This document shows, in pieces, positions 22,497-30,381 of a DNA stretch of 35,469 nt. This DNA is from Bacteroidia bacterium (GTDB taxonomy: Bacteria > Bacteroidota > Bacteroidia > Bacteroidales > Azobacteroidaceae). Below the pieces are notes generated by a model, which worked only from the letters and a program-made list of their open reading frames with translations, ran no database searches and was not told the origin of the DNA. Location of the stretch: positions 1 to 35,469 of the forward strand of contig BNXY01000028.1 of NCBI GenBank assembly GCA_025999935.1. The letters are read 5' to 3'. Position 1 is the stretch's first letter; every line of letters starts with the position of its first letter. A program made the position numbers and the translations under genes.

Positions 22497-22628
22497 AATT
22501 CCGCGATAGCGGAATTTTGTTTGCACCAGCAAACGGCAAGTTGTATTTTGAGTTCCTCAAAATATTTTCAGTACCTGAAAATACTTGCCCTTGCAGGGGG
22601 CAAAAACGCTTCCGAAGTCAGCGTTTTT
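22497..22628. other. Array of six adjacent perfect hairpins, candidate oriT
   Basis: Six inverted repeats follow one another with few spare bases: AATTCCGC/GCGGAATT (22497-22516), GTTTGC/GCAAAC (22519-22534), TTTTGAG/CTCAAAA (22546-22562), TATTTTCAG/CTGAAAATA (22563-22583), TTGCCC/GGGCAA (22585-22603) and AAAAACGCT/AGCGTTTTT (22602-22628, sharing two bases with the previous one). Loops are 3 to 9 nt. The array ends 30 bp before mobA and follows 21-bp-phased repeats. In mobilisable elements such an arrangement marks oriT; the length of this array is unusual. The last hairpin could also act as an attenuator. Confidence 0.6.
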
Positions 22629-22658
22629 ATTTAAGTTCCAACATAATTTTTTAATGCT

Positions 22659-23081
22659 ATGGCAACAGAAAAGAACAAGCCCAAACAAGTTGGGCGCAAG
22701 CCGAAAGCCGACCCCTGCCGCCACCGCTTGGCGATTAACCTCAATGATGCGGACTTTGCCAAGTTCCTGACGCTTTTTGAACAGTCGGGATTAAGCGACA
22801 GGGCGCATTTCATAACCGCCTGTATTTTTGAACGACAATTAAAGGTGGTCAAAATCGACAAGGCGGCAATGGATTATTATATGCGATTGACGACATTTCA
22901 TTCGCAATTCCGCGCAATAGGAGTTAATTATAATCAGGTTGTAAAGGCTATCAAATCCACTTTTACCGAGAAAAAAGCGTTGGCTTTCCTTTATAAATTG
23001 GAACAGGAAACGCGAAAATTGGTCGATTTACAGCACAGTATAATTGCACTTACAGAGGAGTTTAAGGCTAAATATTTCTGA
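22659..23081 (+). CDS. mobA: Mobilisation protein MobA (relaxosome accessory)
   Basis: The 140-residue product begins MATEKNKPKQVGRKPKADPC, with a basic start, then RHRLAINLNDADFAKFLTLFEQSGLSDRAHFITACIF, the ribbon-helix-helix-like pattern of Bacteroides MobA-type proteins. The C-terminal helices (FHSQFRAIGVNYNQVVKAIKS) match the family, which binds oriT and aids the relaxase. Length is normal. It starts the mob operon and lies directly after the hairpin array. Its stop precedes the relaxase ATG by 34 bp. Confidence 0.88.
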   Translation: MATEKNKPKQVGRKPKADPCRHRLAINLNDADFAKFLTLFEQSGLSDRAHFITACIFERQLKVVKIDKAAMDYYMRLTTFHSQFRAIGVNYNQVVKAIKSTFTEKKALAFLYKLEQETRKLVDLQHSIIALTEEFKAKYF

Positions 23082-23115
23082 TTTCCAAATCGGAAATATC
23101 AAAAAAAATGAGGTT

Positions 23116-24363
23116 ATGATAGCAAAAATAAGTTCTTCAAACAATCTTTACGGTGCACTTTCCTACAACCAGAACAAGGTTGATGAGAAACACGCACAAG
23201 TTATTTTTAGCAATAAAATGATAGAGCCGAAAGACGGAAATTTCGACATTTCCACCTGTTTAATGTCGTTTGAAAACTACCTTTTGGCAAACAAACGGAC
23301 GGAAAAACCGGTGCTGCATATCTCTATAAATCCCGACCCAAAAGATGTTTTAAGCAATGAACAGTTGTCGGAAATTGCCCAAACCTATATGCAAAAAATG
23401 GGTTACGGCGACCAGCCTTTTATCGTCTATAAGCACGAGGATATAGAGCGCAGGCATATTCATATTGTTTCATTGCGCGTGGATGAGAATGGAAAAAAGA
23501 TTGACGGCAACTTTGAACGCCGCCGCTCAATGGATGTTTGTCGCGATTTGGAACAACAGTACGGACTAATCCCCGCCGACCAAAAACAAAAATCCCAATC
23601 GTCCCTGTCCCTCAAACCGGTCAATTACAAAAACGGCGACATAAAACACCAAATCGCCAACGTAATCCGCCCCATTGCTAAGGATTATCATTTTCAAAGT
23701 TTGAAAGAATACCGCGCCCTGCTTACCTTATATAATATAGGAGTGGAAGAAGTGAAAGGCGAAATTGGCGGCAAGGAATACAAAGGATTGATTTATTCCG
23801 CATTGAACAAAAAGGGTGAAAAAACAGGTAATCCGTTCAAATCTTCGCTTTTTGGAAAATCCGTTGGCATTGAAGCATTGGAAAAGCGTATGGAACAATC
23901 GGCGGAAATTATCAAAAGTAAACACCTGAAAGAACGCAGCAAAAAAGTTATTTCGGCAGTGATGCTTACCTCAAAACGCCGCGCCGACTTTGAAGGCGCG
24001 TTGGCTAAACAGGGCATTTCCGTAATATTTAGAGAAAATGAACAGGGCAGAATTTACGGCGCAACCTTTATAGACCACGAGCAAAAGTGCGTGTTCAACG
24101 GTTCTCGTCTGGGCAAGGAATTTTCGGCAAATGTGTTCAATGATTTGTTTAACGGAAAATGTCTGAACCCTGATTTACCTGATTTTAAGATTAACAGGAT
24201 TGACCCCGAAAAATCAGGTCAATCCTTTAATCATGAAAATCAAGGTTCAGACATTGGCGGCTTGTTTAACTTCTTTTCGTCCGAAACTCCAAGCGATGAA
24301 ATTGAAGAACAAAACTTTATCCGCCGTTTGAAAAAGAAAAAAAGAAAACAAAGAAGATTATAA
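23116..24363 (+). CDS. mobB: Relaxase MobB (MOBP-type)
   Basis: The start at 23116 (MIAKISSSNNLYGALSYNQN) was chosen because it is the family N-terminus; upstream in-frame codons lie in mobA. The 415-residue product has the relaxase domain in the first 200 residues, with tyrosines Y12 and Y17 as candidate nucleophiles and the histidines H107, H114 and H116 (YKHEDIERRHIHIVSLR) that bind metal in this family. It nicks oriT and leads the strand into the recipient. Residues 349-380 are encoded by a 94-bp palindromic element read in an open frame, in a region before the basic tail (KKKKRKQRRL). Confidence 0.92.
   Translation: MIAKISSSNNLYGALSYNQNKVDEKHAQVIFSNKMIEPKDGNFDISTCLMSFENYLLANKRTEKPVLHISINPDPKDVLSNEQLSEIAQTYMQKMGYGDQPFIVYKHEDIERRHIHIVSLRVDENGKKIDGNFERRRSMDVCRDLEQQYGLIPADQKQKSQSSLSLKPVNYKNGDIKHQIANVIRPIAKDYHFQSLKEYRALLTLYNIGVEEVKGEIGGKEYKGLIYSALNKKGEKTGNPFKSSLFGKSVGIEALEKRMEQSAEIIKSKHLKERSKKVISAVMLTSKRRADFEGALAKQGISVIFRENEQGRIYGATFIDHEQKCVFNGSRLGKEFSANVFNDLFNGKCLNPDLPDFKINRIDPEKSGQSFNHENQGSDIGGLFNFFSSETPSDEIEEQNFIRRLKKKKRKQRRL
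24160..24253. mobile_element. 94-bp TGTCTGAACC palindromic element, in frame inside mobB
   Basis: The ends TGTCTGAACC (from 24160) and GGTTCAGACA (to 24253) are perfect inverted repeats, and the inner parts (GATTTTAAGATTAACAGGATT, and its mirror with AATCCTTTAATC) continue the symmetry. It is the same family as 25704-25800 and the half copy at 12315-12355. No transposase is encoded. Here its reading frame is open and adds about 31 residues to the relaxase. Confidence 0.8.
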
Positions 24364-24382
24364 ACTATTAAAAATTAAGATT

Positions 24383-25717
24383 ATGCAACAGGAAGATGAT
24401 TTAAGAGGCTTGGCAAAAACAATGGAGTTTATGCGGGCGGTTAGTATTTTGTTTTGTGTTATCAATGTCTATTGGTTTTGTTACCAATACATTGTGGAGT
24501 GCGGGGTAAATATCGGCGTTGTCGATAAAATCCTGATGAATTTTAACCGTACAACGGGACTTTTTTCATCCATTCTTTGGACGAAAATCTTTGCCGTTGT
24601 GTTTTTGGCTTTATCCTGTTTGGGGACGAAAGGCGTTAAGGAAGAAAAGATTAAGTGGTCGAAAATCAACACTTTCCTGTTTTTCGGCTTCATCCTGTTT
24701 TTCCTGAACTGGTGGCTGTTGTATTTGCCGTTGCCGCTTGTGGCAAACACGACGTTTTATGTGTTTACGCTCACTTTGGGCTATATCCTGTTACTCGTTG
24801 CCGGATTGTGGATGAGCCGCTTACTCAAAAACAACCTTTTAGATGATGTCTTTAATGTTGAGAATGAAAGTTTTATGCAGGAAACGCGGCTGATGGAAAA
24901 CGAGTATTCCGTTAATTTGCCAACGAGATTTTTCTACAAAAAGAAGTGGAACAAGGGATGGATAAACATTGTTAATCCGTTCCGCGCCTCTATCGTACTC
25001 GGCACTCCGGGTTCGGGAAAATCATACGCCGTTGTGAACAATTACATTAAACAGCAGATACAGAAAGGTTTCGCTTTATATGTGTATGATTTCAAGTTTG
25101 ACGACTTGTCGGTTATCGCCTACAATACGCTGATGCACAACCTTGACAAATACAGGGTCAAACCGAAATTCTATGTTATCAATTTCGACAATCCGCGCAA
25201 GTCGCACCGTTGCAATCCAATCAATCCGGTGTTTATGACCGATATTTCGGACGCTTATGAAAGCGCCTACACAATTATGCTTAACCTCAATAAAACGTGG
25301 ATACAGAAGCAAGGCGATTTCTTTGTGGAAAGCCCAATAATCCTTTTGGCAGCCATTATTTGGTATCTGAAAATTTATGAAAATGGCAAATATTGCACCT
25401 TTCCACATGCCATTGAATTTCTCAACCAAAAGTATGTGGATATTTTCCCTGTTTTAACCTCTTATCTGCAGTTAGAGAACTATTTAAGCCCCTTTATGGA
25501 TGTTTGGGAAGGAAATGCTCAAGACCAATTACAGGGGCAGATAGCGAGTGCTAAAATCCCTTTGTCCAGAATGATAAGTCCGCAGTTGTATTGGGTTATG
25601 AAAGGTGATGATTTTTCGTTGGATATAAACAATCCCGATGAGCCGAAAATTTTATGTGTCGGCAACAACCCCGACCGTCAAAATATTTATTCGGCGGCAT
25701 TGATGTCTGAACCATGA
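24383..25717 (+). pseudogene. Coupling protein (TraG/VirD4 type), 5' part, interrupted
   Basis: The first 440 residues are those of a Bacteroides type IV coupling protein. They include two pairs of membrane helices (about 18-36, 66-81, 97-116 and 123-143), Walker A GTPGSGKS (207-214) and a block up to GNNPDRQNIYSAAL. The frame then runs into a 97-bp palindromic element and stops after four foreign codons. From my memory of the family, about 55 residues are missing before the 3' part resumes, including the expected Walker B (a VIIDELP-type block). A membrane-bound fragment without ATPase function may still be made. Confidence 0.85.
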
Positions 25718-25800
25718 TTTTTAGGATTAAAAGATTAACATGATTGTCCGTCAAACAAAATCCTGACAATCCTTTAATCAAGTGAATCAAGGTTCAGACA
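25704..25800. mobile_element. 97-bp TGTCTGAACC palindromic element interrupting the coupling protein gene
   Basis: TGTCTGAACC (25704-25713) and GGTTCAGACA (25791-25800) are the ends; the inner arms continue with TGATT, GATTAAA-GATT and their mirror AATCCTTTAATCA. Read in the frame of the gene it has three stops (the first TGA at 25715). It replaces, and does not just interrupt, part of the gene. Confidence 0.85.
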
Positions 25801-26317
25801 GTTAAAACGCGACTACGGCGACAAGGAAGCCGCCGTTGTGATGAATACCGTAGGCAATATTTTCAGCGGTCAGGTAGTTGGCGAATCGGCAAAGAATCTT
25901 TCCGAGCGTTTCGGAAAGGTGTTGCAAAAACGCCAATCAATGACGATTAACCGGCAGGACAAATCCACTTCCATTTCCACACAATTAGACAGTTTGATAC
26001 CTGCAAGCAAGATTTCTAATCTCACACAAGGTATGTTTGTCGGTGCGGTCAGCGACAATTTTGATGAACGAATAGAACAAAAGATTTTTCACGCCGAGAT
26101 TGTGGTTGATAATGCCTCCGTAGCCCGCGAAACGAAAGCCTATCAAAAAATCCCCGACATTTTAGATTTCCGCGATGGGGACGGCAATGATACGATGCAG
26201 GCGGAAATTGAACGCAACTACAATCAAATCAAAGCCGATGTGAAACAGATTGTTGCCGAAGAATTGTCGCGAATTGCTGCCGACCCTGACTTGCAGCATT
26301 TGATAAAAAAGGAGTAG
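25799..26317 (+). pseudogene. Coupling protein (TraG/VirD4 type), 3' part
   Basis: From CAG at 25799 the frame reads QLKRDYGDKEAAVVMNTVGN and continues through GQVVGESAKNLSERFGKVLQKRQSM to the natural end at 26317. It is in the same frame as the 5' part. A GTG at 25838 could restart translation, giving about 159 residues. The fragment keeps the conserved late motifs (SLIPASKISNLTQGMFVG, DERIEQKIFHAEIVVD) but neither Walker motif. It closes the mob operon and is followed by a strong terminator. Confidence 0.85.
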
Positions 26318-26329
26318 GATTGAAAAGTG

Positions 26330-26362
26330 AAACCTCCCTTGTTTGAGATACAAGGGAGGTTT
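26330..26362 (+). terminator. Terminator of the mob operon
   Basis: AACCTCCCTTGT (26331-26342) pairs perfectly with ACAAGGGAGGTT (26350-26361) around a 7-nt loop, with one more A-T pair at the base. Confidence 0.8.
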
Positions 26363-26468
26363 ATTGCTAATACTTTTATTTTTATTGCTAAATTGAATTT
26401 GAGTTAAACAACTTATAATCAGTAGTGTGTTTTGCCTTTATTGCTAATTTTTGCGTTTTTATTGCTAA
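26361..26468. repeat. Four direct repeats TTATTGCTAA in two 21-bp-spaced pairs
   Basis: Copies begin at 26361, 26382, 26438 and 26459; within each pair the distance is 21 bp. The surroundings are AT-rich. The block lies between the convergent mob operon and the AlbA-type gene, whose stop codon overlaps the last copy. Iteron-like; could be a binding array or replication site. Confidence 0.65.
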
Positions 26469-28099
26469 ACTGTATTGAGTTCCCAGACTGAAAATTTTAT
26501 GGATTGGGATATATTTCTTATCTTCTTGTCTTTTGACGATAATCCAACAAGAACATTCGATATTTTCTTTTGTTTTTTTTCAACAGGCAAATCTTGCGGC
26601 AAAAACGGCATAATCAATTTTTCTATTTCTTCTCTTGATACAGAGCCTTTTTCTCTTAACAAATTCAATACCATCTCTTTAAAATCCTTATTGGTAAAAT
26701 CAACAGACTTTATACTGCCGACTATTTCAACCAAAGAACTTCTGCCTTTAATCAAATCTAACGACCGCAACCGATTTAAAGCATCTTTGGATATTGGCAG
26801 TTTTTTCTGTACCTTGTCCAATGCAATAACATCGTCAAGCGATAATTCGGGGTGCTTAAATAACTGACGTGAATAGTTTTCATTGATAAGTTCGCCGTGA
26901 ATGGTAACTTCGGTATGTTTTTCGTCTGAAATATTATAAGTTGGTAGCGGAAAAAACCTGTCCCTTTGAATAGTAAACATTTTTTTGATACCGCTACCGA
27001 CAGTATCAATCATATTCAGATTAACCATTGCAGCAACTAAAAACGGATTACGGTAATAGGGTTGCGGACGGTTGTAATGAATTGCATCTTCGACCGATTC
27101 AGGAATAAAACTGCCGGCATTTTCAAAAATCAATCTGTCATTATATTCCAAAACAATAATTCTGCAACTTTTACTGTAATCCTGATGTGCAACGGCATTA
27201 TTCAAGGCTTCTCTTATAACCCATTCATCATAATGAGTTACTTCATTTGGAAACAGCGAAGTATCGTCAATCATATAGCGGTATTTCAGATTTCGGATAC
27301 AGGCAAGCGTTTTATTTACAGTTAAAATAAATGGCGTATAAAAATGTTCATAACCTTCGGGAGCATCTTTCAAAACCCAAGTTATCTGCCCGATAGCAGG
27401 GGAAAGCAATGCACTTGCTTCACTTTTCCCAAGCAACAATATTGCCGTATTGGTAATTTTTCCGTCAAGCGTTACTCTTGCCTTGTCAAGAAATTCTTCA
27501 TCAGGCCAGCTGTCCACGTCTTTTGCCAAAGACCGGTGTTTCAACTTGTATTGTTCCCGTGCTTTTAATATGGCTTCTTTATCCAAATGCCCAAGATTGG
27601 CATCGGGAATAATCATTTTCGACCAATCCCTGTTTGACGCCTGATTGCGTATCCTGTCTATCTTCTCTATATTCAACGCGATAAGGCTTTCATTGAGGCG
27701 ACCGTAATAAAATCCCTCAAAAGAAACGGGAATGCCGTGCGGTGCAGCTGGAATTTGAAACATTACCACGCGACCTTCGGGCTTCTGCAACTCATAAATT
27801 TCCATGAATGAAATGCTTTGAGTGGTTTTGTCGCCGATTTCCTTTTTCAGGCTGTCCAAATCCTTGCGGGAGGTGCGGTAACGGCTACCTACAATCTTGT
27901 GTTTCTTGTTCTCAACCCCAAAAATCAGCCACGCACAGAATTTTCCTTTCAGATTGGCTTCGTTGCTCAACGCCGAAAAGTATTTACCGAGCTTGCTGAA
28001 GTCGTAACTTTCTTTTGCCTCCTTAAACTCGACAATCTCGGTTTCTGCCGGAAGCAAAAGCGCATCGGTCAATATTTTGTTTAATTCCTGTTCAGTCAT
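26465..28099 (-). CDS. SLFN/AlbA_2 domain ATP-binding protein
   Basis: The 544-residue product has an AlbA_2 (Schlafen-like) domain in its first 130 residues (ETEIVEFKEAKESYDFSKLGKYFSALSN, then KFCAWLIFGVENKKHKIVG) and a GHKL-type ATPase-like region (REALNNAVAHQDYSKSCRIIVLEYNDRLIFENAG, about 290-325, then GSGIKKM). The C-terminal part looks like winged-helix DNA binding. Such proteins are often annotated as regulators or RecG-like helicase relatives; some AlbA/Schlafen proteins act in phage defence, but nothing shows this here. It has its own full promoter and lies between mob and topB, the place of a cargo gene. Confidence 0.85.
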   Translation of the reverse strand: MTEQELNKILTDALLLPAETEIVEFKEAKESYDFSKLGKYFSALSNEANLKGKFCAWLIFGVENKKHKIVGSRYRTSRKDLDSLKKEIGDKTTQSISFMEIYELQKPEGRVVMFQIPAAPHGIPVSFEGFYYGRLNESLIALNIEKIDRIRNQASNRDWSKMIIPDANLGHLDKEAILKAREQYKLKHRSLAKDVDSWPDEEFLDKARVTLDGKITNTAILLLGKSEASALLSPAIGQITWVLKDAPEGYEHFYTPFILTVNKTLACIRNLKYRYMIDDTSLFPNEVTHYDEWVIREALNNAVAHQDYSKSCRIIVLEYNDRLIFENAGSFIPESVEDAIHYNRPQPYYRNPFLVAAMVNLNMIDTVGSGIKKMFTIQRDRFFPLPTYNISDEKHTEVTIHGELINENYSRQLFKHPELSLDDVIALDKVQKKLPISKDALNRLRSLDLIKGRSSLVEIVGSIKSVDFTNKDFKEMVLNLLREKGSVSREEIEKLIMPFLPQDLPVEKKQKKISNVLVGLSSKDKKIRNISQSIKFSVWELNTV

Positions 28100-28120
28100 T
28101 TTCCTGATTTTTCAGAGGCG

Positions 28121-28152
28121 CAAAATTACTCAAAATTCCGCAATCCGGCAAA
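28121..28152 (-). promoter_or_regulatory. Promoter of the AlbA-type gene
   Basis: On the minus strand, -33 TTTG (28149-28152) is followed after 20 nt by the -7 box TAATTTTG (28121-28128), 21 bases before the ATG. This is the one clear promoter in the window with both boxes. Confidence 0.65.
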
Positions 28153-28172
28153 TATTTGTTTGACAAACAACG

Positions 28173-28208
28173 AAAAAGGCTCTGCCAAGTATCCCTCTTG
28201 ACAGAGCC
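28173..28208 (-). terminator. Terminator of the topB operon
   Basis: On the minus strand GGCTCTG, a mismatch, and CAAG pair with CTTG and CAGAGCC around a 7-nt loop, and TTTTT follows. It is preceded by ATTTTAGTGGCGG (28207-28219 on the complement), shared with the hairpin at 19585-19610. Confidence 0.75.
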
Positions 28209-28271
28209 GCCACTAAAATCCACAGCAAACAGCAAAGCCATTATGACCGTGTGATTTCAGTGGCAAAGTTA

Positions 28272-30356
28272 TCACTTTTTCCCGAATTTCTTTTTCTTAT
28301 CCGAAAAATCGAAGGTAACTTTGTATTCATCATCGAATTTCAGAGCGGCGGGAAAGATTTTGCCTGCCTTGCTTTTGAAACCGTTAATGACTGCGGTTTT
28401 GCCTTTGGTCAGCAGTTCCAAAATCTGTTTATCGGTCAATTCCTTTTCGCTAATGGTACGAAAAACTACCAATCCGCAATTTGGGTCGCTGCATTTCGCT
28501 ACTTTGGGATAAAAGCGGATATTGGCGGTTTTGCATTTCGGACAAACACACGCATTTTCATCTGAAACGGTAATCTTGGTATCCAACAATTCCATTGTAA
28601 TTTGGCGCGTATAGATTTCAATCGTCTTTTGGAACGTTTCCGGTTGCATTTCACCGCGCTCTATTTGTGCTAATGTATTTTCCCAACTGCCTGTGAGAGC
28701 GACATCGGCTATCCGCTTGTCCTTAACAGTTTCATAAACCGTCAATCCTTTTTCGGTGGGAACAAGCGATTTTTTCTCGCGCACGATATAATTTCTCGAA
28801 AACAAAGTTTCGATTATCGCCGCGCGGGTAGCAGGCGTTCCGATACCGCTTTCTTTCATTGCCGCGCGTTCCGCCCCGTTTTCAACCGTTTTTCCTGCGG
28901 TTTCCATTTCCGAAAGTAGCGAGGCTTCGGTATGTAAGGGCTTGGGCTTGGTTTGCTTTTCCAACAGTTCGGATTTGAGGATGGGCAGCGTTTCGCCCTG
29001 CGTAACTTCGGGCAGAGCGCCGTCTTCGTCCGTTTCCTCTTTTTCATTAAAGACCGCTCGCCAACCCGCCTGTTTGATAACAGCACCCTTTGCCTCAAAA
29101 AGCGTATCGGCACAAATGCAAACAATTGTTGTTGCATCCTTGACACATTTTTTGGAAAATGCCTCCAACATGCGCCCTGCTACCATTTCATAAATCGTTT
29201 GTTCTTCGCCCGAAAGGTCTTTAGGCATGTTTCCGGTAATGAGTAGCGCGTGGTGGTCGGTTACTTTCTTGTCATCGACACAGCGGATATTCAGGATTTG
29301 GGTGTCCATTTTAGCGGCATAACCGCCAAAACGCGGGTGCGTTTTCAGACTGTTAATGAGTTCGGGGATTTCGTCGAATACATCGGCGGAAATATAACAG
29401 CTGCCTGTGCGTGGGTAGGTAATCAGTTTTGCCTCGTAGAGTTTTTGCGCAATGGAAAGCGTCTTGTCCGCCGAAAATCCATACTTTTGGTTGGCTTCTT
29501 TTTGCAGGGCTGTCAAATCGTACAATAATGGCGACTCCTGATTGACTTCTTTTTTTTCAACGTTTTGTACTTGTAAGGAATTTCCCTGTAGTTTTTGGAA
29601 AATGGCGTTTGCCATATCTTTACTGCCGTATTTTTCGCGACTGATTACGGAAAAAGGAATATTGGCTTTTTCGGTCTGAACCCGAATTTGCCAAAACGGA
29701 ACAGGCGTAAAATTTTTGTTTTCCAAAAACCGCCTGCAAATCATTGCCAGCGTGGGCGTTTGCACTCGTCCCAACGAATACACACCGCGCCCTGCGGCTA
29801 TGCTTAACGCCTGACTTGCATTAATTCCGACAAGCCAGTCAGCTTCTGAACGCGCTTTGGCTGCATAATACAGGTTGTCGTAATCGCTGCCCTGCTTCAG
29901 GTTTTGCAAGCCGTCTTTTATGGCTTTATCCGTTAAACTGCTAATCCAAAGCCTGTCAAAGGGCTTTTTGCAATTCAAATGATGGTAGATGTATCTAAAA
30001 ATTAAACATCCTTCGCGACCCGCATCGGTGGCGACAACAATTTTATCGCAACTGTCGAAAACATGTTTTATGACCTTTAACTGTTTGAGTGCGCCCGCAT
30101 CGGGCTTGTATTCCTTGCCGTCCCTGATTTGGCGGGGTTTCAAAATAAATGTTTCGGGAATAATAGGCAAATTCTCTTTGACAAATCCCGAAAAGCCGTA
30201 GTCTTCGGGCATGGCGAGTTGTATCAAATGCCCAAAAGCATACGTTACCATGTAACCGTTGCCTGTCATAAAACCATCTTCCTTGTGGCTTGCGCCAACG
30301 ATAGCCGCTATTTCGCGGGCTACGCTCGGTTTCTCTGCTATGATTGCTATCTTCAT
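28272..30356 (-). CDS. topB: DNA topoisomerase III
   Basis: The 694-residue product is a type IA topoisomerase. The N-terminal TOPRIM domain begins MKIAIIAEKPSVAREIA and contains VATDAGREGCLI (about 108-119). The active-site tyrosine is Y314 in LITYPRTGSCYIS. A zinc-ribbon-like segment (CPKCKTANIRFYPKVAKCSDPNCG) lies near residue 625. Topoisomerase III genes of this type are regular parts of Bacteroides conjugative transposons and may resolve DNA during transfer or replication. It is downstream of the DUF3945 gene by 25 bp, in one operon. Confidence 0.95.
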   Translation of the reverse strand: MKIAIIAEKPSVAREIAAIVGASHKEDGFMTGNGYMVTYAFGHLIQLAMPEDYGFSGFVKENLPIIPETFILKPRQIRDGKEYKPDAGALKQLKVIKHVFDSCDKIVVATDAGREGCLIFRYIYHHLNCKKPFDRLWISSLTDKAIKDGLQNLKQGSDYDNLYYAAKARSEADWLVGINASQALSIAAGRGVYSLGRVQTPTLAMICRRFLENKNFTPVPFWQIRVQTEKANIPFSVISREKYGSKDMANAIFQKLQGNSLQVQNVEKKEVNQESPLLYDLTALQKEANQKYGFSADKTLSIAQKLYEAKLITYPRTGSCYISADVFDEIPELINSLKTHPRFGGYAAKMDTQILNIRCVDDKKVTDHHALLITGNMPKDLSGEEQTIYEMVAGRMLEAFSKKCVKDATTIVCICADTLFEAKGAVIKQAGWRAVFNEKEETDEDGALPEVTQGETLPILKSELLEKQTKPKPLHTEASLLSEMETAGKTVENGAERAAMKESGIGTPATRAAIIETLFSRNYIVREKKSLVPTEKGLTVYETVKDKRIADVALTGSWENTLAQIERGEMQPETFQKTIEIYTRQITMELLDTKITVSDENACVCPKCKTANIRFYPKVAKCSDPNCGLVVFRTISEKELTDKQILELLTKGKTAVINGFKSKAGKIFPAALKFDDEYKVTFDFSDKKKKFGKK

Positions 30357-30381
30357 TTTACTTGGATTTTAGTGGTGAATA

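Noticed and set aside
22388..22654. An 88-residue open frame with 7-residue repeats (VNRAFSK, VNNVYPQ, VNRAYSQ)
   Set aside because: It covers the 21-bp-phased repeats and the hairpin array; the peptide repeat follows from the DNA period, and the rest shows no protein-like pattern.
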